Of a stretch of 64,000 nucleotides of DNA, positions 1 through 15,473 are shown piece after piece. The notes under the pieces were generated by a model. That model saw only the letters and a list, made by a program, of their open reading frames with translations. It was not told the origin of the DNA and searched no databases. The position numbers and the translations under genes were made by a program. This DNA comes from Antilocapra americana (Eukaryota; Chordata; Mammalia; Artiodactyla; Antilocapridae), in contig ML660201.1 in NCBI GenBank assembly GCA_007570785.1, forward strand, positions 43,417,473-43,481,472. The letters are read 5' to 3'. Position 1 is the first letter of the stretch, and each line of letters starts with the position of its first letter.

Positions 1-2718
1 TGCTGGAGCAAACGGGTGCTTCAGGGTTCACAGCTGGATGCAACTTTGTAACAGCACAGGTCAGCTTTAAATTGGGCAAATACTACTCCAAGAAAGGAGG
101 TGTGAAGCACCAGAGAGAGGACTGAATGAATGAGCCCGGGCCTGACTCTGCTGGAATCCCCAGCTAGCAGAACAGTATATGGTCTGGGCTGATTCAAAGC
201 TCTGGCTTTCCGAGGTCAAGCCCTCTGGCCGTTAAGCATGTGCTTTCTTTACCTTATCTGGCACTAGGTTTTTAGCTTTACAGAATGAAACTCATGCATT
301 TCACTGTTTGCCTCAAGCAGAAACCAAACAGAAAGAGAGAACATTAAAAAGAAAAAAATTACCTAACATCTGTTGCTGAAGTCTAGGGAGAGGGCATTAA
401 AGCCCTTATGAAACACCTGTTTGGCCACATGAAAACTGATGCGCTTACTGGAACTGCTATCAGTCTGCACATCTTCTATCGGCAATTAGAGTAATGAATG
501 AGGCAGGGCCGTGGCTGCAATTGTTGATCTCATTAAGTTGGATAAACTAATTTCAGCAGGAAGGCCGAGGGTAATTCTTCCAAAGCAACTACACCACTAA
601 ACTTATTTAACAACCTAGATGTGCAGAAGTAACAGGCTGCCTGGTGTAGTAACCAGAGCCCAGCCTGGAGTCAGGGCCTTATACAGACCCCTCTCTGGGC
701 CTGCTTCCCCTCTGCTGGGGCAAGAGGGGCGCCCGCGATCGGCGAGAGTGAGCTCGCTCATGGAGAGGAAGGGGCTGCATGTCCAGGGGCCCCACTAGGG
801 GACCCTGCCCTCTCACACCTCAGCAAAGTGTGTTAGCCGTCAGCTGAGCATCTGCCCCGCCAATCTCCTTTCAGGCCTCAGCCCCGTGTTCCAGAGAATG
901 GTTCCGGGAACAGCTATCTGCTCCAAATTAGAAGGGAACTTTTTTTTTTTTTAAAGAAATTTCTGATTCTTAGAAGTGTTTTTGTTCAAATCAGAAATAT
1001 CACCTAGAATAATCCTTGGGGGCCAAGAGAAAACCAAAGGCCACAGGAGACCCTAAATCTCCGGAGCGTGGGAAAGAGAAATAAAAATTAAGCTTTAAGA
1101 GCCAGTCTTTCTCCTGAAGAAACCTTCTCAACCCTGGTCTCTTTTCAGAGGCTAGTATTTCTTAGACTTTACCAATCGCATGGGACAAGTCAGAACTGGC
1201 AAGCTAGTCCCTGAAATATCCACAGAAAAAGAAAGACTCTGCTTGGGATTTTGCCTGCGTGTCCTTTGTCAGCAGAGGAGGAAGCAGCGTGAGCTCAATC
1301 ATTTCAATTTAGATTTTTTAAATATTTATGTCAAAGTCATCATGTCGTGTCCCTGGTACTCAGGAAACAATAACCTAGTTTCAGTTTCCCCTCACTTCAA
1401 AGACTGAGATGCACATCCATGTCTGTGATTAAGGGCTAATGTGAGAGGTTTTGTTTGTTTGTTTGTTCCTGTTGCAAAGACTACTAGAAACTTGATATAT
1501 TGGTTGTGGCTTCCCTGAGCCTGGAGTTGGAGAGAGGAGCAGGAAGGCAAGCTGCTGGCTAACTAAGGGAGTTCCCAGGTACCCTGAACGAAGAAGACTG
1601 TCCACTCGGCCAAGGGAACTTGCTGTTTGAGTCCGACAGCCAGGCTGGCAGAGGTGTGCTGCTCCCTCGGAGAAGAGGCTGGCACTGAGGCAAAAGGCCA
1701 CAAATACCTGATATGGGGAATTCTCTCCCGAAACCAATTCTAATATTTTAATTAAGTTCCTACATTTAAAACCATTTCCTTGGAGGTGAAGAAAAAAACA
1801 CGAGGATCACGTAGTGTTACTCCACATCTGTGGACGACAGCAAGTTAGAGCCCAGAGGACCTGGGGGCCCTACCCAAGGGCAGGCACCGCGCCTTCTCCA
1901 GCCTTCAGGCTCCTTCCTGGCACTACACCTTTCTGCCTCTGGACAACAAACGTGGGGGTCAGACGGCAGCTTAATTATGCTTAAGGAATTCACTTAAAAA
2001 AAAGAGCACTAAAAAATGGTTTTCTATCAGAGGTTAATAATTCCAGTCCCCACATATCCAAGGGATCCTGTTCTACACGTGTCTTTCTGCATACTGGGCC
2101 CACCTTCCCAAGACCCTGCCGCCACTTGCCAGGCACTCCTGGGGACTGACGTTTCCATGAACTTGGGTACACTGACTGAACATAAACTCAACCAGACTCA
2201 AACTCGTCCCTGGCAAAGACTTTGTCCACCATATACAAACACCTAAAGGACTGAAAAATTTGCTTGCAATCAATAGTTAAAATTGAATCTCAGTTCTCTC
2301 TCAAGATGTTCCCTTTACACTCTGGCTATGGACAAAAATAGGCATTTTAAAAAGGCCCAACTACCCTAACTACCCTGAGGCAATGGGACTGTGAACTTAA
2401 AAAGTAATGGTAGCTGGTGTCTGCTGAGCATCAGCTCTGGGCCGGGTGCTGTGCTGGGCAGGGAGGCGCTGTTCTGTACACAACTGTGGATCCCACTGAC
2501 TGCGGCCCATAAAATTGGAAGAAGGTTGGAGCCTGGCTCCTGCCTATGTCCATGCTGAGTTAATAAATGTAATCAGTAAGTAATTAGAAGCAACCTGATG
2601 CGTTTGAGAATAAGATCTCAGTGACATCACTGAGCTGCCCCCTAGTGTTCGAGAAGGGCTCACAAACCTCTGGGAATGGAGAAATGCCAAGGAAAGAGAG
2701 CGGGGTTCCAGTCTAGAC

Positions 2719-3050
2719 CAGGGGTCAAAACATTATGACCTGTGAGCCAAACCAGCCTACCACCTGCTTTTGGACAGCCCGTGAGCTAAAAATGGCTTTT
2801 ACATTTTTAAATGGTGGGAAAAAAAAATCTGGACTATCTCATGACACAGGAATGTTATACAAAATTCACATGTCAGAGTCCATAAATAAATACTGGAATG
2901 AAGCCACAGGTGTACATGTTGTCTGCAGCTGCTTCCAAGTGACATGGGCAGAGCTGAGCAGCTGTGACATAGACATTATGGTCTGCACAGCCACATATAT
3001 TTACTGTCTGGCTCCTTATAAAAAAAAAAAAAAAGGTCTGTAGACCCTTG
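2719..3050 (-). mobile_element. hAT-type DNA transposon relic
   Basis: The element starts CAGGGGTC and ends GACCCTTG, near-inverse termini of hAT type. Internal sequence shows the recognisable mammal-wide pattern: 'gcttttacatttttaaatgg', 'tccataaataaa' and, at the far end, 'atatttactgtctggctcc'. A run of 14 A near 3020-3034 interrupts the last part. No convincing 8-bp target duplication is seen. The exact family name is uncertain. Copies of related sequence lie at 16036-16235, 17615-17795 and 47149-47374. Confidence 0.65.
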
Positions 3051-3852
3051 TTGTAAATCAAATATCACAACCACTTGCAGCAAGCAGGACCTTGAGGATG
3101 TCCAGGGGTCTATATTCCACTGTTTCCCAGACCTTTTATAAAGGGTTATAGACTGGCATAAGGTTGATAAGTTACTGGAGTTCCTCCATCGGAATAAAGA
3201 CGCCATGTAATTCATAGAGAATGTAATTATTATGTTGTCAAATTATTAGCCCTGTGACTGTCATGTGAAAAATAGAGGTAATAATTATATCATTCTAGGT
3301 GATACTTAGAGGTTCTCAGGAAAGCAAGTAGAAACTTCTGTTTCTAGGTACGTGGAGTCTTCTCTCCTTTAAATACTCACTCCCAGAGTTTTCACTAACT
3401 TGGCAATGGGGAGATCGTAACGAGAGAATCAATGTGCAGAAACATGAAGTCTGCAACTGCCCATTAGTCAGGGCAGGTCAGATCAGCAATGTCAATATAC
3501 CGTGAAAATAGGGATAACAGGGAGAGCTGAGGAGTCACCGGTTTTTTCGTTTGTTTGTTTTAAATCAAAACATCTTCTGTACTGTTTTAGGGGGAAGGAC
3601 CAGAATTTGGGCTGTTTGGATGATGCTTTTTCTAGCTATCAGAAACTTCAAAGGAAGACTGGGATTGAGCCCTCCACTAATCTAACCAGGAGTGGCAACT
3701 TAAAACATAATACTGAAAATGAGCTCCTCACCTAATTAAAGGGTCCTCCTGCATGGCCATGGGATTGGCTCATCCTATATAATCTTCCTCTTTCTCTTCA
3801 CATATTATTTTACAAAAGGCACTGTGTTATGGATATAAATAACAGATTGCAT

Positions 3853-3859
3853 ACACACA

Positions 3860-3908
<49 letters not shown>
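3853..3908. repeat. Compound (AC)5(TC)23 microsatellite
   Basis: Ten bases of AC alternation (3853-3862) followed by 46 bases of uninterrupted TC (3863-3908). It lies 1.3 kb downstream of exon 7 in transcript sense. On the transcribed (minus) sense it is a polypurine GA tract. Confidence 0.97.
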
Positions 3909-3911
<3 letters not shown>

Positions 3912-5161
3912 GGACAATTAGAAAAAGGAGAGGAAGGGGAAGAAATAAGATATGACAAGCTGGTGATGTTTCAGAAACCTTATTACCAAACTAGACTAAC
4001 ACTTTGGGGATGAAAATAAAAATGTATTTTCTTTGCCTAACACTGAACATAAAGCCAGTTCTACAACCCTGCAAGCATGGAATTCACTGGTGAAGGGAAG
4101 CAAAAACCTATTTACAACCATTATATGTTATGTTCTCTGAAGTTACAGAGTAACAGGAAATCTTATAAAGTGTCTAAAATTTAGACCCTATCAGAAAATA
4201 CTTCTCAATGTGCAGACTGTCTAACTGGAGACCAACCATTTAGGAATTATGTTATTACTCATTACCTTTTAACAAATCATTATTGGAAACCTGGTTAATC
4301 CCATCTGGACCTGGGTTTACGCTCAAAATCTACAAGGCAGCTGTTTCTCCCAACAACTCTGTGCCATGGAAAAACAAGGTCTAAACTTCTGAGTTTTTTC
4401 AAATTCTATGAAACACAGAAGTAAACAAATAAACTCAACTCTGAGAAATGACTGTTAAAAAACAACTGCTCTTCATCTGAAGCAACCCTACTGGCTCTGT
4501 CGGGTACAAGAGACGCTAGCTCCGAGCCATACAAAGGGTGTCCATCTGTTTTCATGAACAGGTCCACCAGCCCTGGAAGGCTGATGTGCCATCTCTACCT
4601 TCTCTGCCAAAGTTCTCTAGTGCCAAAGAAAAGGGAAGAGATACCTAAGGGCCAGTTTGTAGCAATACTGAAGCTGCTAAAGGGAAACACTGTAATAGGG
4701 GAAAAACCCATTTGGGCTTTAAGGCTGTACTAAGCTATGGAAAGCCTGAAAAGAATCCAATTAATTGACGTTTTCTACCTTCCATTTAGGACCTGATAGA
4801 GCAACGTGCCTCTAGGTATAAAAGATTAGTTTTAGTCTATGGCAGCCTGGGGGCCTCTTACTCTAGGGAAATGACGCCGGGCTCTTCAAGTGTTTAATCA
4901 GGACAGCCCTGGCCTTCTGGAGTTCCTCCAACAAAGGGGACTACTGGGCATGCTCAGTAGTAAGTCCCCAGGAGACACTGGAGATGCGAGGGAGTCCACA
5001 TCCTATAGCAGCTTTCTACAGCTGAAAGCAAGGCCCGGACAGGGAGACGTAATGGGTCTTGCTGAGTGAAAAGAGGGTCTGCTTCCCTTCCCAGAGAACT
5101 CACTTCCAGGCGTTCTTTTCCAGCCAGCTCCCCAGTGGCTCCAGCTAATGAAACACTTTTA

Positions 5162-6197
<1,036 letters not shown>

Positions 6198-6394
6198 CTA
6201 ATGATGCTTTTCCTGTATGGGGCACATGGCAATCAAACTCAAGGAGGTATTTCACAGCTTTGAGTTAACATGAAACCTGGGTGTGAGACAAGTTTAAAAG
6301 GCTCCTTTCAAAGATCATCTAATCTAACTCCCTTAACTAGAAAGATGGGAAAACTGAGGCCTAGAGAGGGAACGGCTGGATATGAAAGTCACTC

Positions 6395-6545
6395 ATTTCT
6401 GCATTTGTTCATCTACTCAACAAAATTCCTTGAACATCCGCCATGTGGCAAACATAAGGTGGAGTGTTTGGGGGACTATGAAGATGTATTACACGATGTG
6501 GTTCCTCCCAGAGGTTAGCTTTTAGGTTCTAGTGAGAGACATAAG
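6395..6545 (-). mobile_element. L2-like LINE relic
   Basis: Contains the decayed reverse of the L2 3' end: 'ttcatctactcaacaaaatt', 'cttgaacatccgccatgtgg' and a following 'ggttcctcccagaggttagc'. Assigned by pattern memory; borders are approximate. Confidence 0.5.
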
Positions 6546-7083
6546 CATTACCCGTGAATTATTCTAAAAGAGTGCACAGATGCTAGAAACTTAAAGGAGG
6601 GATGAAAGACATCCCTTCTGAGTGCAGTGGGGAGAAAGAGGGCCAGGCAGGAGCCTCCCTCTCTGGAGGGCCTGGAGGCTGAGCAGGATGGATTTTCATA
6701 GGCAGGTGGGTTGTGGGCATGGGAGAGAGGCTGCTCCAAGCAGGGGAAGAAAGTACCCAAAGCACAGAAGTGAGAGAGTGTCCTGTGGGCCAGGGATGGT
6801 GAGCCTTGGCTGGTGGTCATGCAGTGGAAAAGGGTAGCAGGAAAGGCAAGTAGATTGCACCAGCAATCTAAAAGGTAGCTCTGGGTTCTGCATTTGGATT
6901 ACAGGGCCAGACTTTAGTCCACTTTAGAGGACCTGAGAGGCTTTAGAGGCCAGACTTTAGAGGCTGTCAAAAGACAGCCTCTTTATTCTAAACAAGAGAA
7001 AATAAAACAAAAGTTTCATAACATGTATACATGGGAAAGAGCCAAGAAAACTCAAAAGGCAGCCTTTTTAGAAAGATAAAAAG

Positions 7084-7290
7084 TGAAAGTTGCTCAGTCG
7101 TGTCCAACTCTTTGCAATCCCATGGACTATAGCCTGCCAGGCTCCTCTGTACATGGAATTCTCCGGGCAAGGGTACTGGAGTGGGTAACCGTTTTCTTCT
7201 CCAAAGGAATCTCCCTAACCCAGGGATGTAACCTGGGTCTCCTGCATTGCAGGCAGATTCTTTACCATTTGAGCCACCAGGGAAGCCCCT
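7084..7290 (-). mobile_element. Bov-tA SINE
   Basis: Reverse orientation. The BovB-derived part 'gctcagtcgtgtccaactct' and 'ccatggactatagcctgcca' comes first, and the tRNA-derived head 'accatttgagccaccaggga' ends the copy. A 7-bp target duplication, taaaaag, flanks it (7077-7083 and 7291-7297). Confidence 0.93.
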
Positions 7291-8489
7291 TAAAAAGACA
7301 AGTAGGGCTGCAAAAGGCAAAACAGGCAGAGAAGTAGTTGGAGGGTGCTGGGCTCTCCAGGGAGGACAGGGAGAGGACCCAGAAGAGGTCAGAACTCAGC
7401 AAGTGAATCTGAGTTAGAGGAAGGTGCCCAGGTTGTCAGGGTCATTAGGCTAACCCTAGGGCCTGAGCCAAAGGAGGCTCCCCTGGAGTGGGGGAGCTAA
7501 AAGAGAGAAAGAGGAAGGAGGCTGTGCCCTGTGGCTGCACCTCGGTCCTTGGAGTTGAGGGAGAGACGTGCAAACCTTGGAGCTACCCATGAGCAACACC
7601 GAGAGCCATGGTACGGGAAAAGACCAGGCCAATGGGATAGGGGGCCAGTACTCAGGACAGGCGGAGGGGAGCAGGAGCTGGAGGAAGAAGGGTCGGCAGG
7701 AAACCAGGGCCAGCAAGATGCAGGCCTCCCACTGGAACCCACCTCAGCTTCCCTCATTCTCCCCCTTCTCCTTCTCTTTCCCTTCCTCTCCCTGCTATCT
7801 CTCTCTCCTTCAAAGCGCCCTTTTCTAGTATCTTCTCACAGTACTTTCCCAATACATATCCAAAGAAAGAAAGAAGAGGCTGAGATGCTAGGATGAAATG
7901 CATTAGCAATCAGAATACACCAAGCAAAGAGAAAAATACTTAGTAGTAACAGTATGATAAGAAGGACATGGGAAGAGGTGGGGGACAGGATGGGGAGGGA
8001 AGAATGATAAGAGGTTTTTAGACTCACAAAGAACTTCTTTCCAGACTTTCATTAAGACAAAATCCTACATACTGCCTTCGGATATTTAAATGTTCAAACG
8101 ATGTCTTCTGAAGAAAACAATGATCAATAGGATGACTTGTAATGTTTTCACCTTCCATAAGGAATAGATGAAGAGAAAAAGAAACATATGCTCTAATCGA
8201 CTTGGACAAGATGGGGTTTGTTTGTTTTTTCATTTGGTTTTTATTTTAAGATATGCAAGGGCCATCCAAAATCATCATCCAGCAGTCAGCTCTTCTCAAC
8301 TGAATGGCAGTGAGCCCTGTTTCATAAACATGTTTATTGTAACTGTAATATTTCAGATGGGCCACATTTATGAAATAATGACGTTGTATCTTCAAGCGCA
8401 TGTGTACACTTTCATGGTATTAGGCTCTTTTGTACATGACCGATGTGTCCAGCAGGTTTCACAGAGCTCTAACCAAGGAAGCCGTGGAA

Positions 8490-8690
8490 TGGAACAGAAA
8501 GAACACTGGGCCAGGAACTAGGAGGCCAAGGGCCTGGTCCCGTCTGGCCACCCACTAGCCATGAGAACCTGCCCAAGGTTTCTGTGAGCTTCCTCACCTA
8601 GAAGACAGTGCTCTTGGACCAGATGATCTTGAGGGTTCTTTCCTATTTGATGCTCGAGGATTCTCATATGTACCTATTACCTGAGAGTGG
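8490..8690 (+). mobile_element. MIR-type SINE relic
   Basis: Decayed MIR pattern: 'agaacactgggccaggaact', 'cactagccatgagaacctg', 'gcttcctcacctagaag' and 'gatcttgagggttctttcct'. Borders are approximate. Confidence 0.5.
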
Positions 8691-9826
8691 GTGGTGAAGA
8701 GGTCCACACACATCTGAAGGACTCTATTCGAAACACATATTTACCTTCCAATGAAGGAACTTCTATCCACATACACACACAAAATCAGTCCTGCAGGACA
8801 GTCTGAGTTGTCTTCAGAAGGGATTAGGTACATGTAAACAATCACACCCTCCCAGGCATTTTTAACAATTGCAGGCCCTTAAGAAATCTCTAGTCCACAG
8901 CTGCCAACCAGCACAGGAAAGAGCATGACCCAGAGCCCCCAGTCCATCTCCCCAAAGCCCAGTGGGGTCTGGTGACAGACTTGGATGCTCCCCACAGGGC
9001 AGTTAATGAACACAGGCTGAGAAGTCCTCACGTATGACTCAGATCCACAAAGCCACAGCACCCGCGCGTCTGCTCACCACACAAATACCGCAGGCAGGCT
9101 GGCCTGTCATTTGCTCTTTGGGGGAAAAAAGTTGCCGTGGTTACTTTGAAATTAGATTAAGCTGTAACAACTGAATCTGAAACCTCATGTTTGCTCACTG
9201 AACTTCTCATTTACTCATGGCACACGTAACAGGGCCAGTCATTTTCAAGGTATGTCTATTTTTCTCAATTGCTTCCAGACGGTACTGTGGCTTTGACTTG
9301 TGCTGATCTTTTTCAATGAAAAATAAATGAACCATCTGGAAAAACAAGTACACACAAAACACCACTTCCTACATTTTAAAATGTTAAATTTGGAAGTTTT
9401 CTCTTTTTTCCAGAGAATTTTTGGTGCATTCTGAGTGCCAACAGGTTTAATACAATTTTACGAAGAACTTCTGAAGAAGCAAAAACATGATCTGTGCTCT
9501 TTTGAAGGTTTTATGAGCTGTGAAAAAAAGGCACACCCTGCAATCCCATATCCATCCTGCAGCTGGAAGCAGGCAGTCATCTCACAGCCACAGTTCTTGG
9601 AGAGGCACTAAAGTATCTGCCCTCAGAAGTCCCCAAGAGGGATGTCCTCTCATGGGCAGAGCCCAGGGAAGCACACGCCTTGCTCCTTACACAAATTCCT
9701 GCCTGGGGCATGGATGGGGCATCTTTTCCATACTCAGGTGGCACTGGATCTGGCCTGGAGATCTGGAGCAAGAAGCAAACAAGGGCCTGGCACAGACAGG
9801 TATCGTAGACAAGCAGGTGACATAGC

Positions 9827-9960
9827 ATCGCTCACACTGAGCACCCTCTCGGGCTCCAGACCCTGTGCTGAAGGCTCTCTCTGCATTTCTGCATTCAGAC
9901 CTTACAGCCACCTTCTGGCAGGTGCTATTGTGCCCTACTCACAGGGAGGACCCAGAAGCA
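9827..9960 (-). mobile_element. MIR-type SINE relic
   Basis: Reverse MIR-like order: 'ctgagcaccctctcgggctc', 'agaccttacagccaccttct' and 'ggcaggtgctattgtgcc'. Weakly preserved and assigned by pattern only. Confidence 0.4.
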
Positions 9961-10387
9961 TTCACTTCCTCCCCACAGTGGGATGGACACAGCCCCTCTA
10001 CAGGATAGTTAAGTAGAAGTTTTAGGAGTCCAGGCCCACTTTGAGAAAAGGCAGTCAGTTGAGCCCTCTAATACCCCTGTCTATACAACCCACTGTGTTC
10101 AGAGGGGCAGGCCTGAAAGTGGGGGGAGTGATGGCAGTGATGGTGTCAGTCTGAAGACCACACTGCAGTCAGGAGGTCTGAACTCATGGTCTCCTACCAC
10201 CATTCACTTGATCTCTGCCTAAGAGAATACTCCCCCTTCTACAAAATCAGGAAGACAATGATGGCTACTGCCCCTATTCCACTCCCACTGGGGCTGCAAA
10301 GTGACAACATGGGCAACAGCACTTTGTAAACAGTGAAGGCCTCCATGATATTGCCTGCAGAGACCCTGGCTGGAGAAGAGCAACTCA

Positions 10388-10645
<258 letters not shown>

Positions 10646-10934
10646 TTAGTCTGTCACCCAGGGAAGCAAAACAGGATGGTGAGAGTAGCTAGTTTTGAAC
10701 AAAAGCTAATTCTGTAAGGCTGATGCTTAAGGGAAAGCAAGGCAGAGGTGAGAACTGGGCTGTGACCTCTGGCTAGGATCCTGCATCTAAAAGGACCAGA
10801 GACGGCACTGATCTCACCTGTCTTCCTGCCAATAGAGCATCCCAGCAAGATGGCCCCGGGGATCCCTGGTGAATCCCCTCTTCCAATGATGACAATGGAA
10901 TTGCCCAAACAGCAGTAATGACGACAATAATCAC

Positions 10935-11115
10935 AGCAGCTCCCATTCGTGAGTGCTCACTATGTGCTAAGCATTTTACGTCAATTATCTTATTAATCCT
11001 CAAAAATGTTATGCAGTGGAGATCATGTGAGGAAGCAGACTTGGTAAGAACAAGTAACTTGCCCAAGGCCACACAACTAATGGCAAAACTAACATATGAA
11101 TCCAGGCATGTTGGC
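10935..11115 (-). mobile_element. MIR SINE
   Basis: Well preserved reverse MIR core: 'actatgtgctaagcatttta', 'atcttattaatcctcaaaaa', 'gtaacttgcccaaggccaca' and 'catatgaatccaggcatgtt'. It lies about 320 bp upstream of exon 5 in transcript sense. Confidence 0.8.
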
Positions 11116-11149
11116 CTCACTGAATGTAGGCGCCATGTGTTAAGTGGAA

Positions 11150-11345
11150 ATCACTTAAGTCATGTCCGACTCTGCGACCCCATGGACTGCAGCCCACCAG
11201 GCTTCTCTGTCCATGGGGTTCTCCAGGCAAGAATACTGAAGTGGGTTGCCATGCCCTCCTCCAGGGGATCTTCCTGACCCAAGGATCCAACCCAAGTCTC
11301 ATGTTTCTTCCACTGGGAGGCAGGTTCTTTACCACAATGGCAGGG
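11150..11345 (-). mobile_element. Bov-tA SINE
   Basis: Reverse orientation: 'agtcatgtccgactctgcga', 'ccatggactgcagcccacca', 'ccatggggttctccaggcaa' and 'ggcaggttctttaccacaat'. The tRNA head end is degraded. Confidence 0.9.
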
Positions 11346-14300
11346 AACTGTCATCTCTCTGTTCATTTAGTCTGTTTCAGTCCAGTGTCTAAAACAGTTC
11401 CTGACCACAGGAGGCACTCAAGAAATATATGACGAATAAATCAATGAGTGAATAACTCCAAACTCCAAAATCTTCTTCAGTTACATAGCCCCACTCCATC
11501 CTCACAGGGATGTTCAGGGCATGCTGTAAATCACAGATGCCAAGGCGCTGAGCAAAAGCCAAATGCAGGAAACTAAGACAAGGTACTAATACCGTCATTT
11601 TCTCTTTTGAAATGTGAATAATGTTGTATCTGGCAGCCACGACAAATTTTTTCCTATTCTCAGATGGTTTTTCGAATAAAGCTATTTTCAGGCAATCCAC
11701 TCACTTGACAGTTACTTTTGCTCTTTCAAATAAACATTTTTTTTTCAAATAAACATTTGTTCTTTGGAATTGTTGCTTGTTTTACAGAATAAATAGAAAT
11801 TTGCCCCTTTCAAACAGAATCAACTCGGGCCAATCAGATTGTGGAAATGATTGGCCCAGCAACAAAGAAAAGGTTTCCAAAGTTTAATTAGCCAGCTAAA
11901 GTAGAAACTCTGCCCCCACTGGCATGCCTCAGGATAGCCAAGGCACTGAGTCCATAAAACACAGGGTGGTCTGATTACAGCCCTGACGGGGCAGAGCCAT
12001 GGCATTCTGGGGTCATTTGTTTTAATAACAGTACCACAATTAGCAGTGGACCTGGGGGGTGGGAGGCAGGGGAAGTGGAGCAGGAGTGTGTCAGGTCTTT
12101 ACCTTTTCAAAGCTGCAGAAGGCAGGCTCTTTCTGGTTATGACTGGGAAATGTATCACATTTATGATAGGTCTCTCTCTCTCTCTCATTAGCACAGTTTT
12201 GTAATGACTGTAAACGCCCACAGTCAAGGCTGAAGTTAAAAGTCTGCCCTCCCCAAACAAGTTCACAGTGTCACAGAAACAAAGCCAAAGGAAGAAAGAA
12301 AACCTCAAACTCTTCTGAAATGCAGCAGCCACAGGAATTTTCATCCCAAAGGGTTAGGAAAATAATTTATGCAGGTGGTGACTTCAGGACACTTTCAAGT
12401 ATCACTTCACGGCCCTTTCGTCCCTTGTTCTTCGGTGATGCCCTTGAAAACAGGTGAACAATGCCTCCTTCCTCACCGAGGAGCGTGAGTCAGACAGGGA
12501 AGCTGGCTGCTGTTTCCAGGTGGCCAGAGGCCTCAGGAGCCAGGCCTTGCTTCCATCCTTAAGAGGTAGGAGGCATTAGGAAAGTGTCTCTCCTTCTTGG
12601 GGCCTTAGTTTATGTCTGTGTAAACTGAGAAAACTGATTAAATGATACAGAACCCTGTCCTTCCCATCCTAATATTCTGTGAGATTACACCTTTCACTGT
12701 CCCCCTTCCACCCAACCAAACTAAGTACCATGTGCCTGAAGAGATGAGGACCAAAGGAGAAAGTATTTGATCCTCAATTGTGATTAAAAGCATATCTCCA
12801 GACAGAAGGAAAAGGCAAGGAGCTACCCAAACTGACACAAATTAGAGGTAAGGGAATGAGCCCCTCGTGTTCACAAAGCTTAAGTGATGAGCTTGAATGC
12901 CTGAAATACATATTTACTGGAAAATTTAGAGGAGTGGAATAAAAGTTGACTCAGATCAAACTTTTCTATACAGAGAATTACATCAGCTCTGGTGGACATG
13001 TTGAACCTTCCTGTGGTCACATTATAACAGTTAACATTTTAGAAAATATCAATTACTTTCTTAACGTCTCTGTTATTGGGAATCTTGACAAAAGCAATAG
13101 GTCATGGTTGACTTGGAACGGAAAATCCATTGGATTAAGATAGAATCGGCCGTTGGAAACTTCAGTGAGTAGGAATTTGATTCAAGTAAAGACATACCAG
13201 TTAAATTCTCCTTTTTCTTTTTAAACTTTTCTTCTGCTCTTTGACTATACTTTTGTACATATTTTAGATAAAGGATAATCTGATGGTCTAAAGGTTTTCA
13301 TATTTAATGAGGAAAAAAGATCAAGGCCAGTTCGACTGGAGTTTCTTAGACGATTCTTTTTTACTTTTTAAACCAACTTTACTGTGGCTTACTTCATACA
13401 AAATAAAATCCAGCCATTTAATGAGTACAGTGAGACAGTTTTTGACAAAGGCATGAGCCCCAGTAACAAATACTCAAACAATGCTCTTGTGCCTCTCTGC
13501 AGTCACCCTCATCTCAGCCTCAGGTATCCACTGACTTTATCAGTTTTATCATGTAGGGTTGTTTTATTTCCTTTTCTAGAATCTTATATGAATAGAGTCA
13601 TACCGCATGTTCTCCTTTTATCTTTTGTTCACCATACTTTTGAGATCATCCAAGCTGCTACATTTTATTGTTGAGTGATACTCCACTATATGAACATACC
13701 ACAGTGAATGTATCCATTTACCTGCTGAAGGATATCTGGGTTGTTACCAGTTTCTCTCTATGAAGTCTCTGTGTGAACAGGTATTTTAACTTATTTTGGT
13801 TAAGTACTCAAGAACAGTACTGGCCGTATGATCACTGCTAGTTACATTTGTAAGAAATTGGCAAACGTTTCCAAAGTGATAATACCATTTTCCATTTCTA
13901 TAAGCAGTGTATAAGAGTTCCAGTTGCTCCATAGTTTGGTTAACATCTGGTATTGTCAATCTTTCCACTAATACTAGTGGGTATGTAATGCTATGTCACT
14001 GTTTTAATTGGCATTTCTCCAGTGATCAATAACACTGAACATCTTTTCAGGTGCTTGTTGACCATTTACACATCTTCTTTTGTGAAGATCTGTTCAAATG
14101 TTTTGCCCATTTATGTACTGGTTTGTATTCTTACCTTCCAGTTATAAGAGTTCTTTATAAATTCTGAGTACAAGTCCATGGTCATATATATGTAGTGGGA
14201 ATATTATTTCCCAATCTGGGCCATATCTTTTCATTTTCTTCACAGTGTCTCTTTTGAATAAAAGTTTTAATTTTGATAAGGTTCAAAAGTTCTATTATTT

Positions 14301-15444
14301 CTTTCATGGCTAATGCTTTTTCAGGTCCTAAGAAGTTTCTACCTAGCCCAAAGTCAAAGATTTTTTCCTAGAAATATAGTTTTAGCCTTTAAATATAGGT
14401 TTATGATTCATTTTAAGGCATTATTTGTATATGGTTTGAGGTAAGAATGGAGAAAGTCGTCTTTTTCACATGGACAGTTGTTTCAGCACTGTTTGTTGAA
14501 AACTTTTCTTAATCCATTGAGTCATCATGACACTTCTATCTAAAATCAATTGATCACATCCATATGGGCTTATTTCTAAACTTTCTATTTTGTTCCACTG
14601 ATCTTTATTTCTATCTGTTATTCTAGTATCACACTGTCTTGACTACTGTGGCTTTTTACAAAGTCTTAAAATCAGGTCCCAAGTTTGTTCTTACAGATTT
14701 CCTTGGCTAGTCTAGAGCCCCTCTAATTTTCATATAAAATTTTGAATCAATCTGTCAGTCTCTGCAACAATCTTACTGGGATTTAGATTAGATTCAATCT
14801 ATATCACAATTTGGGAAGAACTGATATTCTAACAATATTGAGTCTTCCAGTCCATGAATTCAAACATTGGGTCTTCCAGTTGATAACATGTATTTAGGTC
14901 TTTTTTAATTTCTCTCAGCAGGTTTGGTCATTTTCAGTGCACTATTTATCCCTCAATAGTCCATGGGTTTGATAACATAATAAATAATAATGTTGTTAAC
15001 ATTTCATTTCCAAATTGTTCATGACTAACAATTTGCATGCTTCTTTAAAACACTGCTAAATTCATTCAAAACAGACTTTCATATTATTTTAATCTTCTCA
15101 AATTCATTGAGATTTGTTTCATAACCCAGAATATGTCTTTCTTGCTGAATGTTCTACATGCACATGAAAAGAAAGTCTCTTCTGCTCTCAGTGGGCACAG
15201 TGCTCTGAAAAACCAATTTCCTCAGGTTGGTCGATGGTACTATTCAGAAGTCCCTATATCCTTAAAGATTTTCTGGCTAGATGGTCTATCAACACTCCCA
15301 AGAGAGGAGTACTAAAGTGTACACCTACAGCTGAAGATTTGTCTATTCCCCCCTTTCATTTCCATCAGTTTGTGTTTCATGTATTTTGAAGATCTTTTAT
15401 TAGGCACATAGATCATCATAGTATATAAGCCTAATAGGCAATCT

Positions 15445-15473
15445 ACACACACACCACACACACCACACACACA
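15445..15473. repeat. Interrupted (CA)n microsatellite
   Basis: CA repeats broken twice by an extra C ('cacaccacacacacca' pattern) inside the old L1. Confidence 0.9.

Noticed and set aside
7084..7290. Functional tRNA gene in SINE heads
   Set aside because: The tRNA-like parts belong to Bov-tA and CHR SINEs and lack an intact cloverleaf.
15445..15473. CRISPR-like spaced repeats
   Set aside because: Simple CA repeat with interruptions. The genome is mammalian and no array is present.
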